NCBI RefSeq assembly: GCF_036053395.1
Contig: NZ_CP107942.1
Span: 1,640,501-1,704,500 of the forward strand
Direction: 5' to 3'
From: Actinoplanes sp. NBC_00393
Lineage (GTDB): Bacteria; Actinomycetota; Actinomycetes; Mycobacteriales; Micromonosporaceae
Length of the DNA stretch: 64,000 bases
The notes beneath the pieces are model-generated. The model was not told where the DNA came from and did no database searches. It saw nothing but the letters and a program-made list of their open reading frames with translations. Of this stretch, positions 24,710-33,363 are shown one piece after another. The position numbers and the translations under genes were made by a program. Numbering within the stretch: the first letter of the stretch is position 1; every line of letters starts with the position of its first letter.

Positions 24710-25489
24710 TCGAGGTCTGCAGCAAGTTGGCTCGCGGGGGCGGTCGCGGTGGCGGGTGCCGCCGTCGGTTTCGGGGCGGTCGATGTGACCGGCCTGCTTC
24801 CGTCGCCGCAGCCGGCCGTTGCTGTCGCGGAGGCGTCTCCGGCGGCGGGCCCGTCGTTCGTCAAGATCGTCAAAGGCGTGCCGGCCGCCGAACCAGTCGA
24901 AGCCGAGACCGAGGCCGGGACCGCGCCGGGTTGCGGCGGTGGCCGTCATCAGCGTGCGATCGAGCAGAGCCTCGCGACCCTCGGCACCGCCATCGACTGC
25001 GCCGCCATCCGGGCTTTCCAGCAGCGCTTCGGCATCCGCCCGGCGCGCGGCCAAGCCGACGCGACCACCGCCGACGTCGCCCGCCGGATCGCGACCGCCT
25101 CAACCCGGCTCGGCGGATGCGACGCCGCGCCGCAGGGCGTGACCGCCTGCGTCGACCTCACCACGCAGACTGCCTGGGTGGTCCGCGACGGCGCCGTGGT
25201 CCTCGGCCCGACCGTGGTCCGCACCGGCTACCGCGGCCACGCGACTCCCGCCGGCGAATACACGATCAACAAGCGGACTGAGCGGGAGTGGTCGAACCCG
25301 TACGAGGTCTGGCTCCCGTACTGGCAGCGGTTCGTCGGCGGGATCGGCTTCCACGAGACGACCACCTACCTGCACGACAAGGCTCGCGGCTCGCACGGCT
25401 GCGTGAACCTGCTGCACCGCGACGCGGTCACGATGTGGGAGCAGCTGGAGATGGGCGCCGCGGTGCACACGTTCGGGCGCCGGCCGTAA
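24707..25489 (+). CDS. L,D-transpeptidase (YkuD domain), exported
   Basis: 260-residue cell-wall cross-linking enzyme of the YkuD fold. N-terminal export signal SWLAGAVAVAGAAVGFGAV; then a peptidoglycan-binding-like helical stretch (QSLATLGTAIDCAAIRAFQQRFGIRP, about residues 86-115); then the catalytic domain with IGFHETTTYLHDKARGSHGCVNL, where Cys232 is the nucleophile in the SHGCVNL motif. The start is taken as GTG 24707, which lies in the arm of a hairpin and has no clear ribosome-binding site, so the true start is uncertain. Confidence 0.88.
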   Translation: MSRSAASWLAGAVAVAGAAVGFGAVDVTGLLPSPQPAVAVAEASPAAGPSFVKIVKGVPAAEPVEAETEAGTAPGCGGGRHQRAIEQSLATLGTAIDCAAIRAFQQRFGIRPARGQADATTADVARRIATASTRLGGCDAAPQGVTACVDLTTQTAWVVRDGAVVLGPTVVRTGYRGHATPAGEYTINKRTEREWSNPYEVWLPYWQRFVGGIGFHETTTYLHDKARGSHGCVNLLHRDAVTMWEQLEMGAAVHTFGRRP

Positions 25490-25530
25490 CTCGCTTGAAC
25501 TTCTCCTTCTTCTCGACCACCGTCCGAACC

Positions 25531-26277
25531 ATGGATTCGGTGACCCGGGCGAACCGGGACGCGTGGGAGACCGCCTCCGAGAAGTACGTCCGGGAGGATG
25601 CGGAGATGCTGGCCGTCGCGGCCTCCGGCGTGTCGCTGACCGACGCCGAGCGCCCGATCCTGCGCGACGTGCTGCGCACGTCACCGCAGGTGGTGCACCT
25701 GCAGAGCGGCAACGGCACGGACGATGTCGCGCTCATCCACGCCGGCGCCAGGTCGGTGATGGGCGTCGATTACAGCGCGGTGACGGTACGCGCGGCGCAG
25801 CGCCGGGCTGACGAACTGGGAGTGGCCTGCCGTTACCTGGTCGGTGCGCTGCCGGGCGCGCCGCTGGCCGACGGCTGCGCCGACCTCGTCTACACCGGGA
25901 AGGGCGCACTGATCTGGATCCGGGACCTCTCGTCCTGGGCCCGGGACGTGGTGCGGCTGCTGCGGCCCTCCGGGCATCTGTTCATCTACGAGGAGCATCC
26001 GGCGGCGCCACTGTGGACGTGGGACGCCGACGAGCCGGGGATCCGGCCGGACCGCAGCTATTTCGCGGCGAGCCACGTCAACGACACGTTCCCGGCCGGG
26101 GGAGCGGTGCAGACGCAGCGCACGCTGGGCGAGTTCGTCACCGTCCTGGCCGCCGCCGGGCTGCAGGTTCAGGAACTGCACGAGTACGCCGAGCCGTTCT
26201 GGCGGATGGGCGATCTGGCCGCGGCCGCCTGGAACGGTCGCCTGCCGAACGCGTTCGCGTTGCTCGCCCGCCGCTGA
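25531..26277 (+). CDS. SAM-dependent methyltransferase, class I
   Basis: 248-residue methyltransferase. Motif I is a variant: VVHLQSGNGTDDVALIHAGARSVMGVDYS (residues about 53-82), with QSGNG in place of the usual GxGxG, then ADLVYTGKGALIWIRDLSSW (motif IV region) and LLRPSGHLFIYEEHP. Relatives methylate small molecules. ATG 25531 is chosen because it starts the conserved MDSVTRANRDAWE segment; a longer frame upstream overlaps the transpeptidase. It lies 84 bp before the P450 gene in the same direction, so a shared pathway is possible. Confidence 0.87.
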   Translation: MDSVTRANRDAWETASEKYVREDAEMLAVAASGVSLTDAERPILRDVLRTSPQVVHLQSGNGTDDVALIHAGARSVMGVDYSAVTVRAAQRRADELGVACRYLVGALPGAPLADGCADLVYTGKGALIWIRDLSSWARDVVRLLRPSGHLFIYEEHPAAPLWTWDADEPGIRPDRSYFAASHVNDTFPAGGAVQTQRTLGEFVTVLAAAGLQVQELHEYAEPFWRMGDLAAAAWNGRLPNAFALLARR

Positions 26278-26361
26278 TTCTGTCCTACCCCGGCGCTGAC
26301 CGGCGGGTGACTTGGGGGCCACAGGGCATGATGGGACGCGTCGATCGGGGAGGCACCGGGA

Positions 26362-27630
26362 ATGGATTTCGAGACCGCGCTGGCGTCGTTGTTCTCCGCC
26401 GAGGGGCGCCAGGATCCGTACCCCGCGTATGACGCGCTGCGAACGCACGGGCCGATGTTCCAGGCGCTCGACGGGCGCTGGTTCATCACCACCCATGCGC
26501 TCACCAACCGGCTGCTGCGCGATCCGAACCTGCGTGTCGCCGACGCCGCCGACTACGACGGCTTCTGGCCCGACTGGCGGGAGAACCGCGGTGTCGCCTC
26601 GATCGTCCAGTCGATGCTGCAGTACAACCCGCCTGACCACACCCGGGTCCGCCGGGCGGCCGCGGCCACCTTCACCGCTCGCCGGGTGGCCGCGCTCCGC
26701 GACGTCATCGCCTCGCAGGCCGCCGACCTGATCAAGGCGATGCCGGCCGAGGTGGAATTCATGAGCGCGTTCGCGTACCCGTTGCCGATCGGCGTGATCT
26801 GCGCCCTGCTCGGCGTCCCCGATGCCGATCGCCCGTGGTTCCGGCAGCGCGCCGCCGACCTGACCGTCGTCCTCGAGCCGATCAGCACCGACGAGGAGAT
26901 GCGCCGCGCCGACGCCGCCGGCCGCGACCTGGAGGACTACTTCATCGGCCTGATCGCCGAGCGCCAGCGCTCCCCGCAGGAGGATCTGACCAGCGCTCTC
27001 GCCGCCACCGGCTCCGGCCTGACCGGCGCCGAGCTGCTCGCCAACCTGGTGCTGCTGCTGGTCGCCGGCTTCGAGACCACCACCAACCTGCTCGGCACCG
27101 GCCTGCGCATCCTGCTCGACCATCCCACCCACGCGGCCCGCCTGCGTGCGGACCCCGAGCTGGCTCCGGCGTACGTCGAGGAGATCCTCCGCTACGACTC
27201 ACCGGTCCAGCTGACCACCCGCTTCACGTCCACCCCGCTCGACGTGGGCGACAGCGAACGGCTGCCCTCCGGCGCTGCCCTGACGGGGCTGCCCTCCGGC
27301 GCCGCCCCGACGGGGCTGCCCTCCGGCGCCGCCCCGACGCGGCTGCCCGGAGGCGCTGCGCTGACCATGCTGCTCGGCGCTGCCAACCGCGACCCGGCCC
27401 GCTACCCCGACCCACACCGCTTCGACCCGGACCGCCCAGCAATCCAGCCCGTCTCCTTCGGCGGTGGCGCCCACTACTGCCTGGGCGCACCCTTGGCCCG
27501 GCTGGAGGCCCAGGTGGCTTTCCCGCTCCTGCTGACCATGCTGCCCCGGCTCGCTCTGGCCGGTGAGCCCGTGCTCCGCGATCGTCTGGTGCTGCGCGGC
27601 TACGCCAAGCTCCCCATCACGACAGGCTGA
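26362..27630 (+). CDS. Cytochrome P450 with internal minisatellite
   Basis: 422-residue bacterial P450. I-helix oxygen motif LVAGFETTTN (about residue 235), K-helix EEILR (about 274), heme loop FGGGAHYCLGAPLARLE with Cys373 as thiolate ligand. ATG 26362 follows GGGAGGCACCGGGA. Between the K-helix strand and the GAANRDP motif is an in-frame expansion of LPSGAAPTG-like 9-residue units that duplicates the native LPxGAxxTMLLGAANRDP edge. Electron donors are not encoded nearby. Substrate unknown. Confidence 0.95.
   Translation: MDFETALASLFSAEGRQDPYPAYDALRTHGPMFQALDGRWFITTHALTNRLLRDPNLRVADAADYDGFWPDWRENRGVASIVQSMLQYNPPDHTRVRRAAAATFTARRVAALRDVIASQAADLIKAMPAEVEFMSAFAYPLPIGVICALLGVPDADRPWFRQRAADLTVVLEPISTDEEMRRADAAGRDLEDYFIGLIAERQRSPQEDLTSALAATGSGLTGAELLANLVLLLVAGFETTTNLLGTGLRILLDHPTHAARLRADPELAPAYVEEILRYDSPVQLTTRFTSTPLDVGDSERLPSGAALTGLPSGAAPTGLPSGAAPTRLPGGAALTMLLGAANRDPARYPDPHRFDPDRPAIQPVSFGGGAHYCLGAPLARLEAQVAFPLLLTMLPRLALAGEPVLRDRLVLRGYAKLPITTG
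27262..27369 (+). repeat. In-frame minisatellite in P450 gene, four 27-bp units
   Basis: Units start at 27262, 27289, 27316 and 27343; each encodes LPSGAAxTx (the last LPGGAALTM). The two middle units are almost identical. The fourth continues into the conserved LLGAANRDP, suggesting duplication of this edge. The reading frame is kept. Confidence 0.9.
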
Positions 27631-27638
27631 CCAGCCGG

Positions 27639-28430
27639 ATGTCTGAGGAACCGTCCCGATCCGGCGCCGCCGCCCCGCCTGACGACCCGGCGCCGCCTGG
27701 CGACCCGGCGCCGCCTGGCGACCCGGCGCCGCCTGGCGGCGCGGCCCCGCTCGGCCGAGCTGCTGCGACTGGTAATGCTGGCATTTCCGGGGAAGCGGTG
27801 GGCGAGTTCGATGATCTTGGAGTGCGGGGAGCCGCGGACTTCTTCTATGAGGCCGGCGTCTTGAAGCGGACCCCGCGCAGCGGGTGGGCGCTCGCCCGGA
27901 TGGCCAACCGGGAGTCTGTCGCGGATCACTCGTTCCGCACCGCATTGATAGCGATGACGATGGCAACGATGGCCGGCGCCGACCCGGACCGGGCGGCCAC
28001 CCTCGCGCTGTTGCACGACCTGCCGGAGGCCCGGCTGGGCGATATGCACCATCTCACGCGGCGGTACCTTGACGAGCCGAAGCCGTTCCTGCGGGTGATC
28101 GAGGATCAGACCGCGGGGCTTCCGGACGGGGTTCGGGAGCTGATCCGGGACCGGGCCCTGCAGTGGGTCGAGCAGGATTCCGTGGAGGCCCGGATCGCCA
28201 AGGATGCCGACGTCATCGAGTCCGTGCTGCATCTGCGGGAAAGTCTGGCCGAGCGGCCGGAGTTGGCGAGGCGCTGGGTGGAGTACCTGGCAGCCTCGGT
28301 GAAGACCGAGGTGGGCCGCGCAATGCTGGCCGAGATCCGGGCCACCGATCCGGACGACTGGTGGCCGCGGACCGTCACCGGTGACCTTGATGGTGGCGCT
28401 GAGAGCGGCGGCGCAGGGTCAGGCCGATGA
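27639..28430 (+). CDS. HD-domain phosphohydrolase (YfbR/HDDC2-like 5'-nucleotidase)
   Basis: 263 residues. An N-terminal low-complexity segment with DPAPPG repeats (about 16-33) is followed by an HD domain: RTPRSGWALARMANRESVADHSFRTALIAMTMA, then TLALLHDLPEARLGDMHHLTRRYL. The metal ligands H...HD...D are visible (ADHSFR, LLHDLPE, and a later KDADVIES). Relatives are 5'-deoxynucleotidases. ATG 27639 lies 8 bp after the P450 stop, so it may be co-transcribed. The 3' end overlaps the convergent SemiSWEET gene by 56 bp. Confidence 0.88.
   Translation: MSEEPSRSGAAAPPDDPAPPGDPAPPGDPAPPGGAAPLGRAAATGNAGISGEAVGEFDDLGVRGAADFFYEAGVLKRTPRSGWALARMANRESVADHSFRTALIAMTMATMAGADPDRAATLALLHDLPEARLGDMHHLTRRYLDEPKPFLRVIEDQTAGLPDGVRELIRDRALQWVEQDSVEARIAKDADVIESVLHLRESLAERPELARRWVEYLAASVKTEVGRAMLAEIRATDPDDWWPRTVTGDLDGGAESGGAGSGR
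27684..27737 (+). repeat. In-frame minisatellite in HD-domain gene, three 18-bp units
   Basis: Three perfect or near-perfect copies of GACCCGGCGCCGCCTGGC encode DPAPPG three times in the N-terminal extension before the conserved domain. The unit number preserves the frame. Confidence 0.9.
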
Positions 28431-28665
28431 TGATCGTGGTCAGGGTGACGGTGAAGGCCAGAATGTTGGGGACTACCAGGGGCCAGTCGGCGCGGGTCCA
28501 GCCGTAGGCGATCCAGAGCGCGAAGCCGGGCAGCAGCAGGGCGAAGTAGCCCAGCGAGATGTCGGCTGAGGAACGTCGGGTGATCATGCGCTTGATCTGC
28601 AGGGCGGGGGCCAAGGCCATCACCACGCCCCAGGCGGCCGCTGTGAGACCGAGAAAAGACTCCAT
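28375..28665 (-). CDS. SemiSWEET-type sugar transporter (MtN3/PQ-loop)
   Basis: 96-residue protein with three membrane segments: FLGLTAAAWGVVMALAPALQ, LGYFALLLPGFALWIAYGW and VVPNILAFTVTLTTIIIGLTL. Order and length fit bacterial SemiSWEETs, which dimerise to form a sugar channel. The PQ-loop position has AP (ALAPALQ) instead of PQ. ATG 28665 gives the full first segment. Overlaps the 3' end of the HD gene on the opposite strand. Transported sugar not known. Confidence 0.82.
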   Translation of the reverse strand: MESFLGLTAAAWGVVMALAPALQIKRMITRRSSADISLGYFALLLPGFALWIAYGWTRADWPLVVPNILAFTVTLTTIIIGLTLRRRSQRHHQGHR

Positions 28666-28950
28666 GGTCCGTTCACCTCGCGAGATTGAGGCGCTCGGCC
28701 GGGCGGGCCGCGTCGACCTGGGGTCGGGAGCGCAAACGTGGCCACGCCGAATATAACCGCGGCCGCGACAGGACGCGAAGCTTTGCGCGGACCGCGCCAG
28801 AGAGCGGCGGCCGCGGAGGCCGGGCGGGCCAGGTTGGTGGCGCGGCGCGGTGGCTGGGGTGGTGACGGGGCGCGGTGGCCGGGTTGGCGGCGGGGCGCGG
28901 TGGCCGGGTTGGCGGCGGGGCGCGGAGAGCGCCCCGCCGCCGGGTTCAGG
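28666..28950. repeat. GC-rich gap with three 25-bp tandem repeats
   Basis: No credible gene. At 28867 and 28892 the 25-bp unit GGGGCGCGGTGGCCGGGTTG plus GCGGC occurs perfectly, with a partial third at 28917 and a diverged copy just before. The repeats stop 25 bp before the GH16 stop codon. Confidence 0.7.
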
Positions 28951-30141
28951 TCAGCAGCGGCCCAGGTCCTGCCACTGTTCGGTCCAGCCGGGTTCGGAGC
29001 CCTGGGTCCAGTACCTGGCCTTCCACAGGTGCACGCCGTCGCCCGACTTGGGGCCGGACGGGTCGCCGTACTTGCTCTTCTCGTGTTTCACGACGTTGCC
29101 GCCGGTGTAGACCGTGCCGAACTGCCAGGCCGGCGCCGAGGTGCAGTTGCCGGCCGGAGGCTGGCTGGTGGACGGCGACGGGGACGGGGAGGACGGCGAC
29201 GGGGAGGAGGGTGAGGGGGAGGGGTTCGAGCACGGTCCGGACGAGGCGACCGAGTCGTGGAACGCGGTGCCCGCCGAGCGGTAGGAGCCGGTCTGCGAGG
29301 AGACCTGCGACGGGCTGAGTACCTGGTTCTTGGCGAACAGCACCCAGTCCACCTGCTCGATGTACGTGGACAGCCCGCCGGTATGGGTGGCCAGGTCGAT
29401 GAACCACAGGTTCCAGTTGATGGTCATCGTCTGCCGCGGGAAGTACTTGCCGCCGTGCACCCCGACCTGCACGCCGTCGATGTAGTAGACGACCTGCCCG
29501 TTCGCCACCTGGGCGACCAGGTCGTGCCAGCCGTCCAGGCTGGACCGCTGCGACGAGTGCAGGTTGTCGGCGTACCAGGGGTCGGCGCGGTACGTGTACC
29601 AGGTGGTCTGGTAGTTGATCGGCCCGGTCTCGCCCCAGCCGCCGTTCGGCAGGTACTCGGAGATGTCCAGCTCGCTGTACGTGGGATCCATGTCCCCGTT
29701 GAGCGGGCTGATCGTGAAGAACGTCTGGTTGATGTGGTCGCCGTCGTTGCCGCTGACCGGTGCGTCGGTGAACCGGACCCGGCTGGCGTAGGTCCCTTCG
29801 AGATAGCGCTTCTGCGTGGAGTAGAGCTCGGCGTGCTTGGTGCCGGCGGCGGTGCCGTCCGTCGACGCGGTGAGCTGCATGACCTTCTGGCCGCCGGAGG
29901 TCGGGAAGGTGATCGCCGACGCCGACCAGTTGGCGCCGGGCACACCCGGCCCGCCCTGGTAGGTGCGCGGCGTCCAGCCGTTGGCGGTCAGGGCCGGGTC
30001 GGCGGACGAGGCGTAGTGGAAGTCGTCGAAGAGGTAGCCGCAGTCAGCGGCGGCGGCGCTGCCGGCGTTGGCAGCGACGAAGCCGAAGGTGGACAAAGCG
30101 GACACCAGTAGGCCTGCGAAGAGACGTCTACCCATGGACAT
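28951..30141 (-). CDS. Secreted glycoside hydrolase family 16 with C-terminal CBM5/12-like domain
   Basis: 396 residues. Signal peptide MSMGRRLFAGLLVSALSTFG ending near AAAA at 30-33. A GH16 beta-jelly-roll follows with the catalytic ExDxxE seen as ELDISE (about residues 140-145) in YSELDISEYLPNGGWG. Then comes a Ser-Pro linker (about 300-325). The C-terminal 60 residues (APAWQFGTVYTGGNVVKHEKS to WTQGSEPGWTEQW) match the chitin-binding CBM5/12 pattern. It lies 21 bp after the permease gene and is probably the last gene of the amino-sugar operon. Expected to cut beta-glucan or a related wall polymer. Confidence 0.85.
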   Translation of the reverse strand: MSMGRRLFAGLLVSALSTFGFVAANAGSAAAADCGYLFDDFHYASSADPALTANGWTPRTYQGGPGVPGANWSASAITFPTSGGQKVMQLTASTDGTAAGTKHAELYSTQKRYLEGTYASRVRFTDAPVSGNDGDHINQTFFTISPLNGDMDPTYSELDISEYLPNGGWGETGPINYQTTWYTYRADPWYADNLHSSQRSSLDGWHDLVAQVANGQVVYYIDGVQVGVHGGKYFPRQTMTINWNLWFIDLATHTGGLSTYIEQVDWVLFAKNQVLSPSQVSSQTGSYRSAGTAFHDSVASSGPCSNPSPSPSSPSPSSPSPSPSTSQPPAGNCTSAPAWQFGTVYTGGNVVKHEKSKYGDPSGPKSGDGVHLWKARYWTQGSEPGWTEQWQDLGRC

Positions 30142-30162
30142 GGATGACTCCTAAGAGGGGGA

Positions 30163-31038
30163 TTACCGGACCGCGCCGGCGGTCATCCCGGCGCGGATGT
30201 GCCTCTGGAACGCGACGTAGGCGACGAGCACCGGCAGCATGGCGATGGTCAAGCCGGCGAACAGGCCGCTCCAGTCACTGTCGTAGCCCTGGCTGACCGA
30301 CAGGGCGGCCAATCCCTGCGCCAGGACATATCGCTCCGGGTCCGGATTCAGCACGAGCGGCAGCAGGTACTGGTTCCACAGACCCAGAAAATTGAAGATG
30401 CCGACCGCGACCAGCCCGGGCCGGGCGAGCGGCAGCATCACGCGGAAGAACACCGCGCCGTGCCCGCAGCCGTCCAGGAAGGCCGCCTCGGCGACCTCGG
30501 TGGGCAGCGTGCGGAAGAAGGCATGCAAGAAGAAGACGGTGAAGGGTACGGCGTAAGCCGTGTAAACCAGGATCAACCCGTGATACGTGCCGAGCAGCCC
30601 GAGTTGCTCCACCACGAAGAACAGCGGCACGAGCGCGAGGAACACCGGGAAGAACATGGCCGCGACGAACGTGTAGTAGACGACCCGGTTGCCCCGGAAC
30701 CGATACCGCGCCAGGGCGTAGGCGACCAGCGACCCGAGCAGCATGGTCAGCACCAGCGCCCCGCCGACCACGATCAGGCTGTTGAAGAAGTACCGCCCGA
30801 TGCTGGCCGCCGTCCACGCCCGCGACCAGTTCTCGAAGTGCAGCGACGACGGCGGCGACCACGGCGAGTTGAGGATCTCCTCGTCCGTCTTCAGCGAGCT
30901 GATCACCGCCCAGATCAGCGGCAACGCGGTCACCACGGCCCACGCGAACATGGCCAGGTGGGGTAGCGGATTCGGCCGTGCAGAAGGCGGCGCGGAAGAA
31001 TCAGAACGAACCGGGGGACGTTCCAGAAGAGCCGTCAT
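30163..31038 (-). CDS. ABC sugar transporter permease (MalG/NgcG type)
   Basis: 291-residue inner-membrane permease with six segments. The EAA loop that docks the ATPase reads EVAEAAFLDGCGHGAVFFRVMLPLARPGLV (about residues 190-219). An N-terminal Pro/Ser-rich tail precedes the first segment. ATG 31038 overlaps the upstream permease stop by 4 bp. Partners: the permease at 31035-31928 and the binding protein at 31928-33346. There is no ATPase gene in the operon, so a shared MsiK-type ATPase encoded elsewhere is expected. Confidence 0.93.
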   Translation of the reverse strand: MTALLERPPVRSDSSAPPSARPNPLPHLAMFAWAVVTALPLIWAVISSLKTDEEILNSPWSPPSSLHFENWSRAWTAASIGRYFFNSLIVVGGALVLTMLLGSLVAYALARYRFRGNRVVYYTFVAAMFFPVFLALVPLFFVVEQLGLLGTYHGLILVYTAYAVPFTVFFLHAFFRTLPTEVAEAAFLDGCGHGAVFFRVMLPLARPGLVAVGIFNFLGLWNQYLLPLVLNPDPERYVLAQGLAALSVSQGYDSDWSGLFAGLTIAMLPVLVAYVAFQRHIRAGMTAGAVR

Positions 31039-31928
31039 GCCATCTCCACCTGATTCCGACGGCCCCAGCGGAGCGCGAACACCGCGAGCGTGAGCGAGGC
31101 GAAGAACAGCGCCACCCCCATCGCCGTGGCGTAGCCGAACTTGCCGTACGTGAACGCGGTCCGATAGAGCGACAGCCCGACCACCTCGGTCGCCCCGTCC
31201 GGCCCGCCCGGCCCGACCGTCATGACCTGCACCAGCACGAACCCGTCCAGCGCGAGAATGCCCAGGTAGACGAAGGCGACCTGCACACTCTCCCGGACCA
31301 GCGGCAGCGTCACCCCCCGGAACGTCGCCCACCGGCCGGCGCCGTCCAGCGTCGCCGCTTCGAACAACTCGCGCGGGATCGCGTCGATCGCCGCGCTGAA
31401 CAGCACCACGTAGAACCCGACCGACGACCAGACCACCACGGCCATCACCGCGATCAGCGCCCACGACGGTTCACCCAGCCAGCTCTGCGCGAGCCCGGAC
31501 AGCCCGACCGCCCGCAGCCCCGAGTTGAGCAACCCGGTGTTGGGGCTGTAGACGAACGCCCAGAGCACCCCGATGATCACCAGCGACAGCATCTGCGGGA
31601 AGAAGTAGACGATCTGGTACGCCGAGGAGCCGCGGACCGGCCGGCGACCGTTCAGCATGCTCGCCAGGAACAGCGCGATCGCGATCGTCGCGGCCGGGAC
31701 CACCAGCAGCATCACGGCGTTGTTGCGCACGGCGTCGAGGAACAGCGTGTCGCCGCCGAGCCGGGCGAAGTTGTCCGTCCCGACGAAGTGCGCCTCGCCG
31801 GCCACCCCGGTCCAGTCCGTCATCGACAGATAGAAGGCCTGGGCGTACGGCGAGAGCACGAAGACGACGTGCAGCACCAGCGCCGGCACGAGTGCGGCGA
31901 GCAGGAACCGCCACCGGCCGTGCTTCAT
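31035..31928 (-). CDS. ABC sugar transporter permease (MalF/NgcF type)
   Basis: 297-residue permease with six membrane segments beginning FLLAALVPALVLHVVFVLSPYAQAF. EAA loop: RELFEAATLDGAGRWATFRGVTLPLVRESV (about residues 186-215). The ATG at 31928 shares one base with the stop of the binding-protein gene, and the stop overlaps the next permease by 4 bp, so the three are coupled. Forms the heterodimeric channel with the protein at 30163-31038. Confidence 0.93.
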   Translation of the reverse strand: MKHGRWRFLLAALVPALVLHVVFVLSPYAQAFYLSMTDWTGVAGEAHFVGTDNFARLGGDTLFLDAVRNNAVMLLVVPAATIAIALFLASMLNGRRPVRGSSAYQIVYFFPQMLSLVIIGVLWAFVYSPNTGLLNSGLRAVGLSGLAQSWLGEPSWALIAVMAVVVWSSVGFYVVLFSAAIDAIPRELFEAATLDGAGRWATFRGVTLPLVRESVQVAFVYLGILALDGFVLVQVMTVGPGGPDGATEVVGLSLYRTAFTYGKFGYATAMGVALFFASLTLAVFALRWGRRNQVEMA

Positions 31929-33346
31929 CAGCGGGTGTACTTGACGACGGTGGTGTCCTTCGCGAGGGCGTCGGACGCCTTCTGGATCCGGGTGGACCAG
32001 TCGGCCGGGCTGATCCGCCGGTTCACCAGCTCACCGGTCGCGTCGTCGACCGCTTTGGCGAGCGGCGCGTACCACGTACGGAATCGGTAGTTGAAGGCGT
32101 TGGGGCCGGCCGCGACCACCGTGTCGCGCACTGAGCCGAGCCCGCTGGTCAGGGTGAGCCCTTCGGTGGCGCCGGCCACCGCCGGCAGGGTGTTGTTCGC
32201 CTGGGCGAACTCCTTCGCCGACGCCAGGGAGAAGAGGATCCGCAGGTACTCCTGGCCGCCGGCGACGTTCTTCGCCTTGGCCGGGACCAGGTACGACTCG
32301 CTGCTGGCGGCCTGCACCGCGGTGACCGGGAGCTTGTCGCCGGCGCCGCCGGGCACGGTGCCCATCAGCATGTCGAAGCCGGCCGGGGTGACGTCCTTCT
32401 GCTCGGCCTCCAGCCAGGAGCCGCACGGGATGAACGCGGCCTTCTTCTGGCACCAGGCGGCCTGCGCCTCGGTGTGCGACAGCGCCTCCGAGCCGGACAT
32501 GAGGTAGCCCTTGCCGGCCAGCTCGGCGAACGCCTCGGCGGCCTGCACCAGACCCGGCTGCTTCCAGGCGTCCGGCTGCAGGTTGTCGACCGCCTTGACC
32601 AGGTCCAGCCCGCCCGCCTTCGCCGCCATGGTGAGCAGCGGGTCGTTGATGTACTCCGGGTATTTGCCCTGGTAGGTCCAGGGGGCGATGCCGGCCTTCT
32701 TGATCGTCTCGCTGAGGGCGAGCATGTCGTCCCAGGTGGTCGGGTAGGTCCAGCCGCGCTCGGCGAACAGCGACTTGGAGTACCAGACGCCCCAGGCGGT
32801 GTAGGTGAAGTTCAGCACGACCGGGCTGCCGCCGAACGTGCCGTCCTCGACCACGCCGGGGAGCAGGGTGTCGCGGACCTTCTTGCCGGGCTGGTCGAAC
32901 GCCGGCGCGTCGAGCAACTCGGCCAGGTCGGTGACCTGCTTCGCGTTCACCAGGGTGGCGATGTCGAGCCGGCCGGCGCCGGTGTTGTCGACGACGTCGG
33001 GTGGGTTGCCGGCGACGAAGCGGGGCTGCATCGCCTCGCCGACCTTCTGCAGTCCCTTGTGGTCGATCGTGGCCTGCGGGTACTTCTCCTTGTACTTGTT
33101 CTCCGCCTTGATTGCGTACTCGTCGCCGTACCCGCCCTTGAAGACGACCACCTCGAGGGACGCTTCGGGCTTGACGCCCAGGGGGTTCTCGGCGCTCTTG
33201 GCGCCACCGGTGTCAGCCGGTTTGCCGCCGTCGTCGCTGGTGGTGACGCAAGCCGCGAGCAGGGGCGCGGTCACTGCCGCGGCACCGGCCGTTTTGAGCA
33301 GGCTTCGCCTGGTGGGGTACGGTCTGAGCTGGGATTCAGGGTTCAT
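31928..33346 (-). CDS. Sugar-binding lipoprotein, NgcE-like
   Basis: 472-residue solute-binding protein. The signal combines a twin-arginine motif and a lipobox: RRSLLKTAGAAAVTAPLLAAC, so it is probably Tat-exported and lipid-anchored at about Cys33. The mature part has the extended binding-protein fold with KKAGIAPWTYQGKYPEYI and CGSWLEAEQKDVTP typical of the N-acetylglucosamine/diacetylchitobiose-binding NgcE group. It lies 17 bp after the SIS gene. The surrounding kinase, SIS protein and RpiR regulator support an amino-sugar ligand. Confidence 0.88.
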   Translation of the reverse strand: MNPESQLRPYPTRRSLLKTAGAAAVTAPLLAACVTTSDDGGKPADTGGAKSAENPLGVKPEASLEVVVFKGGYGDEYAIKAENKYKEKYPQATIDHKGLQKVGEAMQPRFVAGNPPDVVDNTGAGRLDIATLVNAKQVTDLAELLDAPAFDQPGKKVRDTLLPGVVEDGTFGGSPVVLNFTYTAWGVWYSKSLFAERGWTYPTTWDDMLALSETIKKAGIAPWTYQGKYPEYINDPLLTMAAKAGGLDLVKAVDNLQPDAWKQPGLVQAAEAFAELAGKGYLMSGSEALSHTEAQAAWCQKKAAFIPCGSWLEAEQKDVTPAGFDMLMGTVPGGAGDKLPVTAVQAASSESYLVPAKAKNVAGGQEYLRILFSLASAKEFAQANNTLPAVAGATEGLTLTSGLGSVRDTVVAAGPNAFNYRFRTWYAPLAKAVDDATGELVNRRISPADWSTRIQKASDALAKDTTVVKYTR

Positions 33347-33363
33347 GACAGTGGGCTCTCTTC

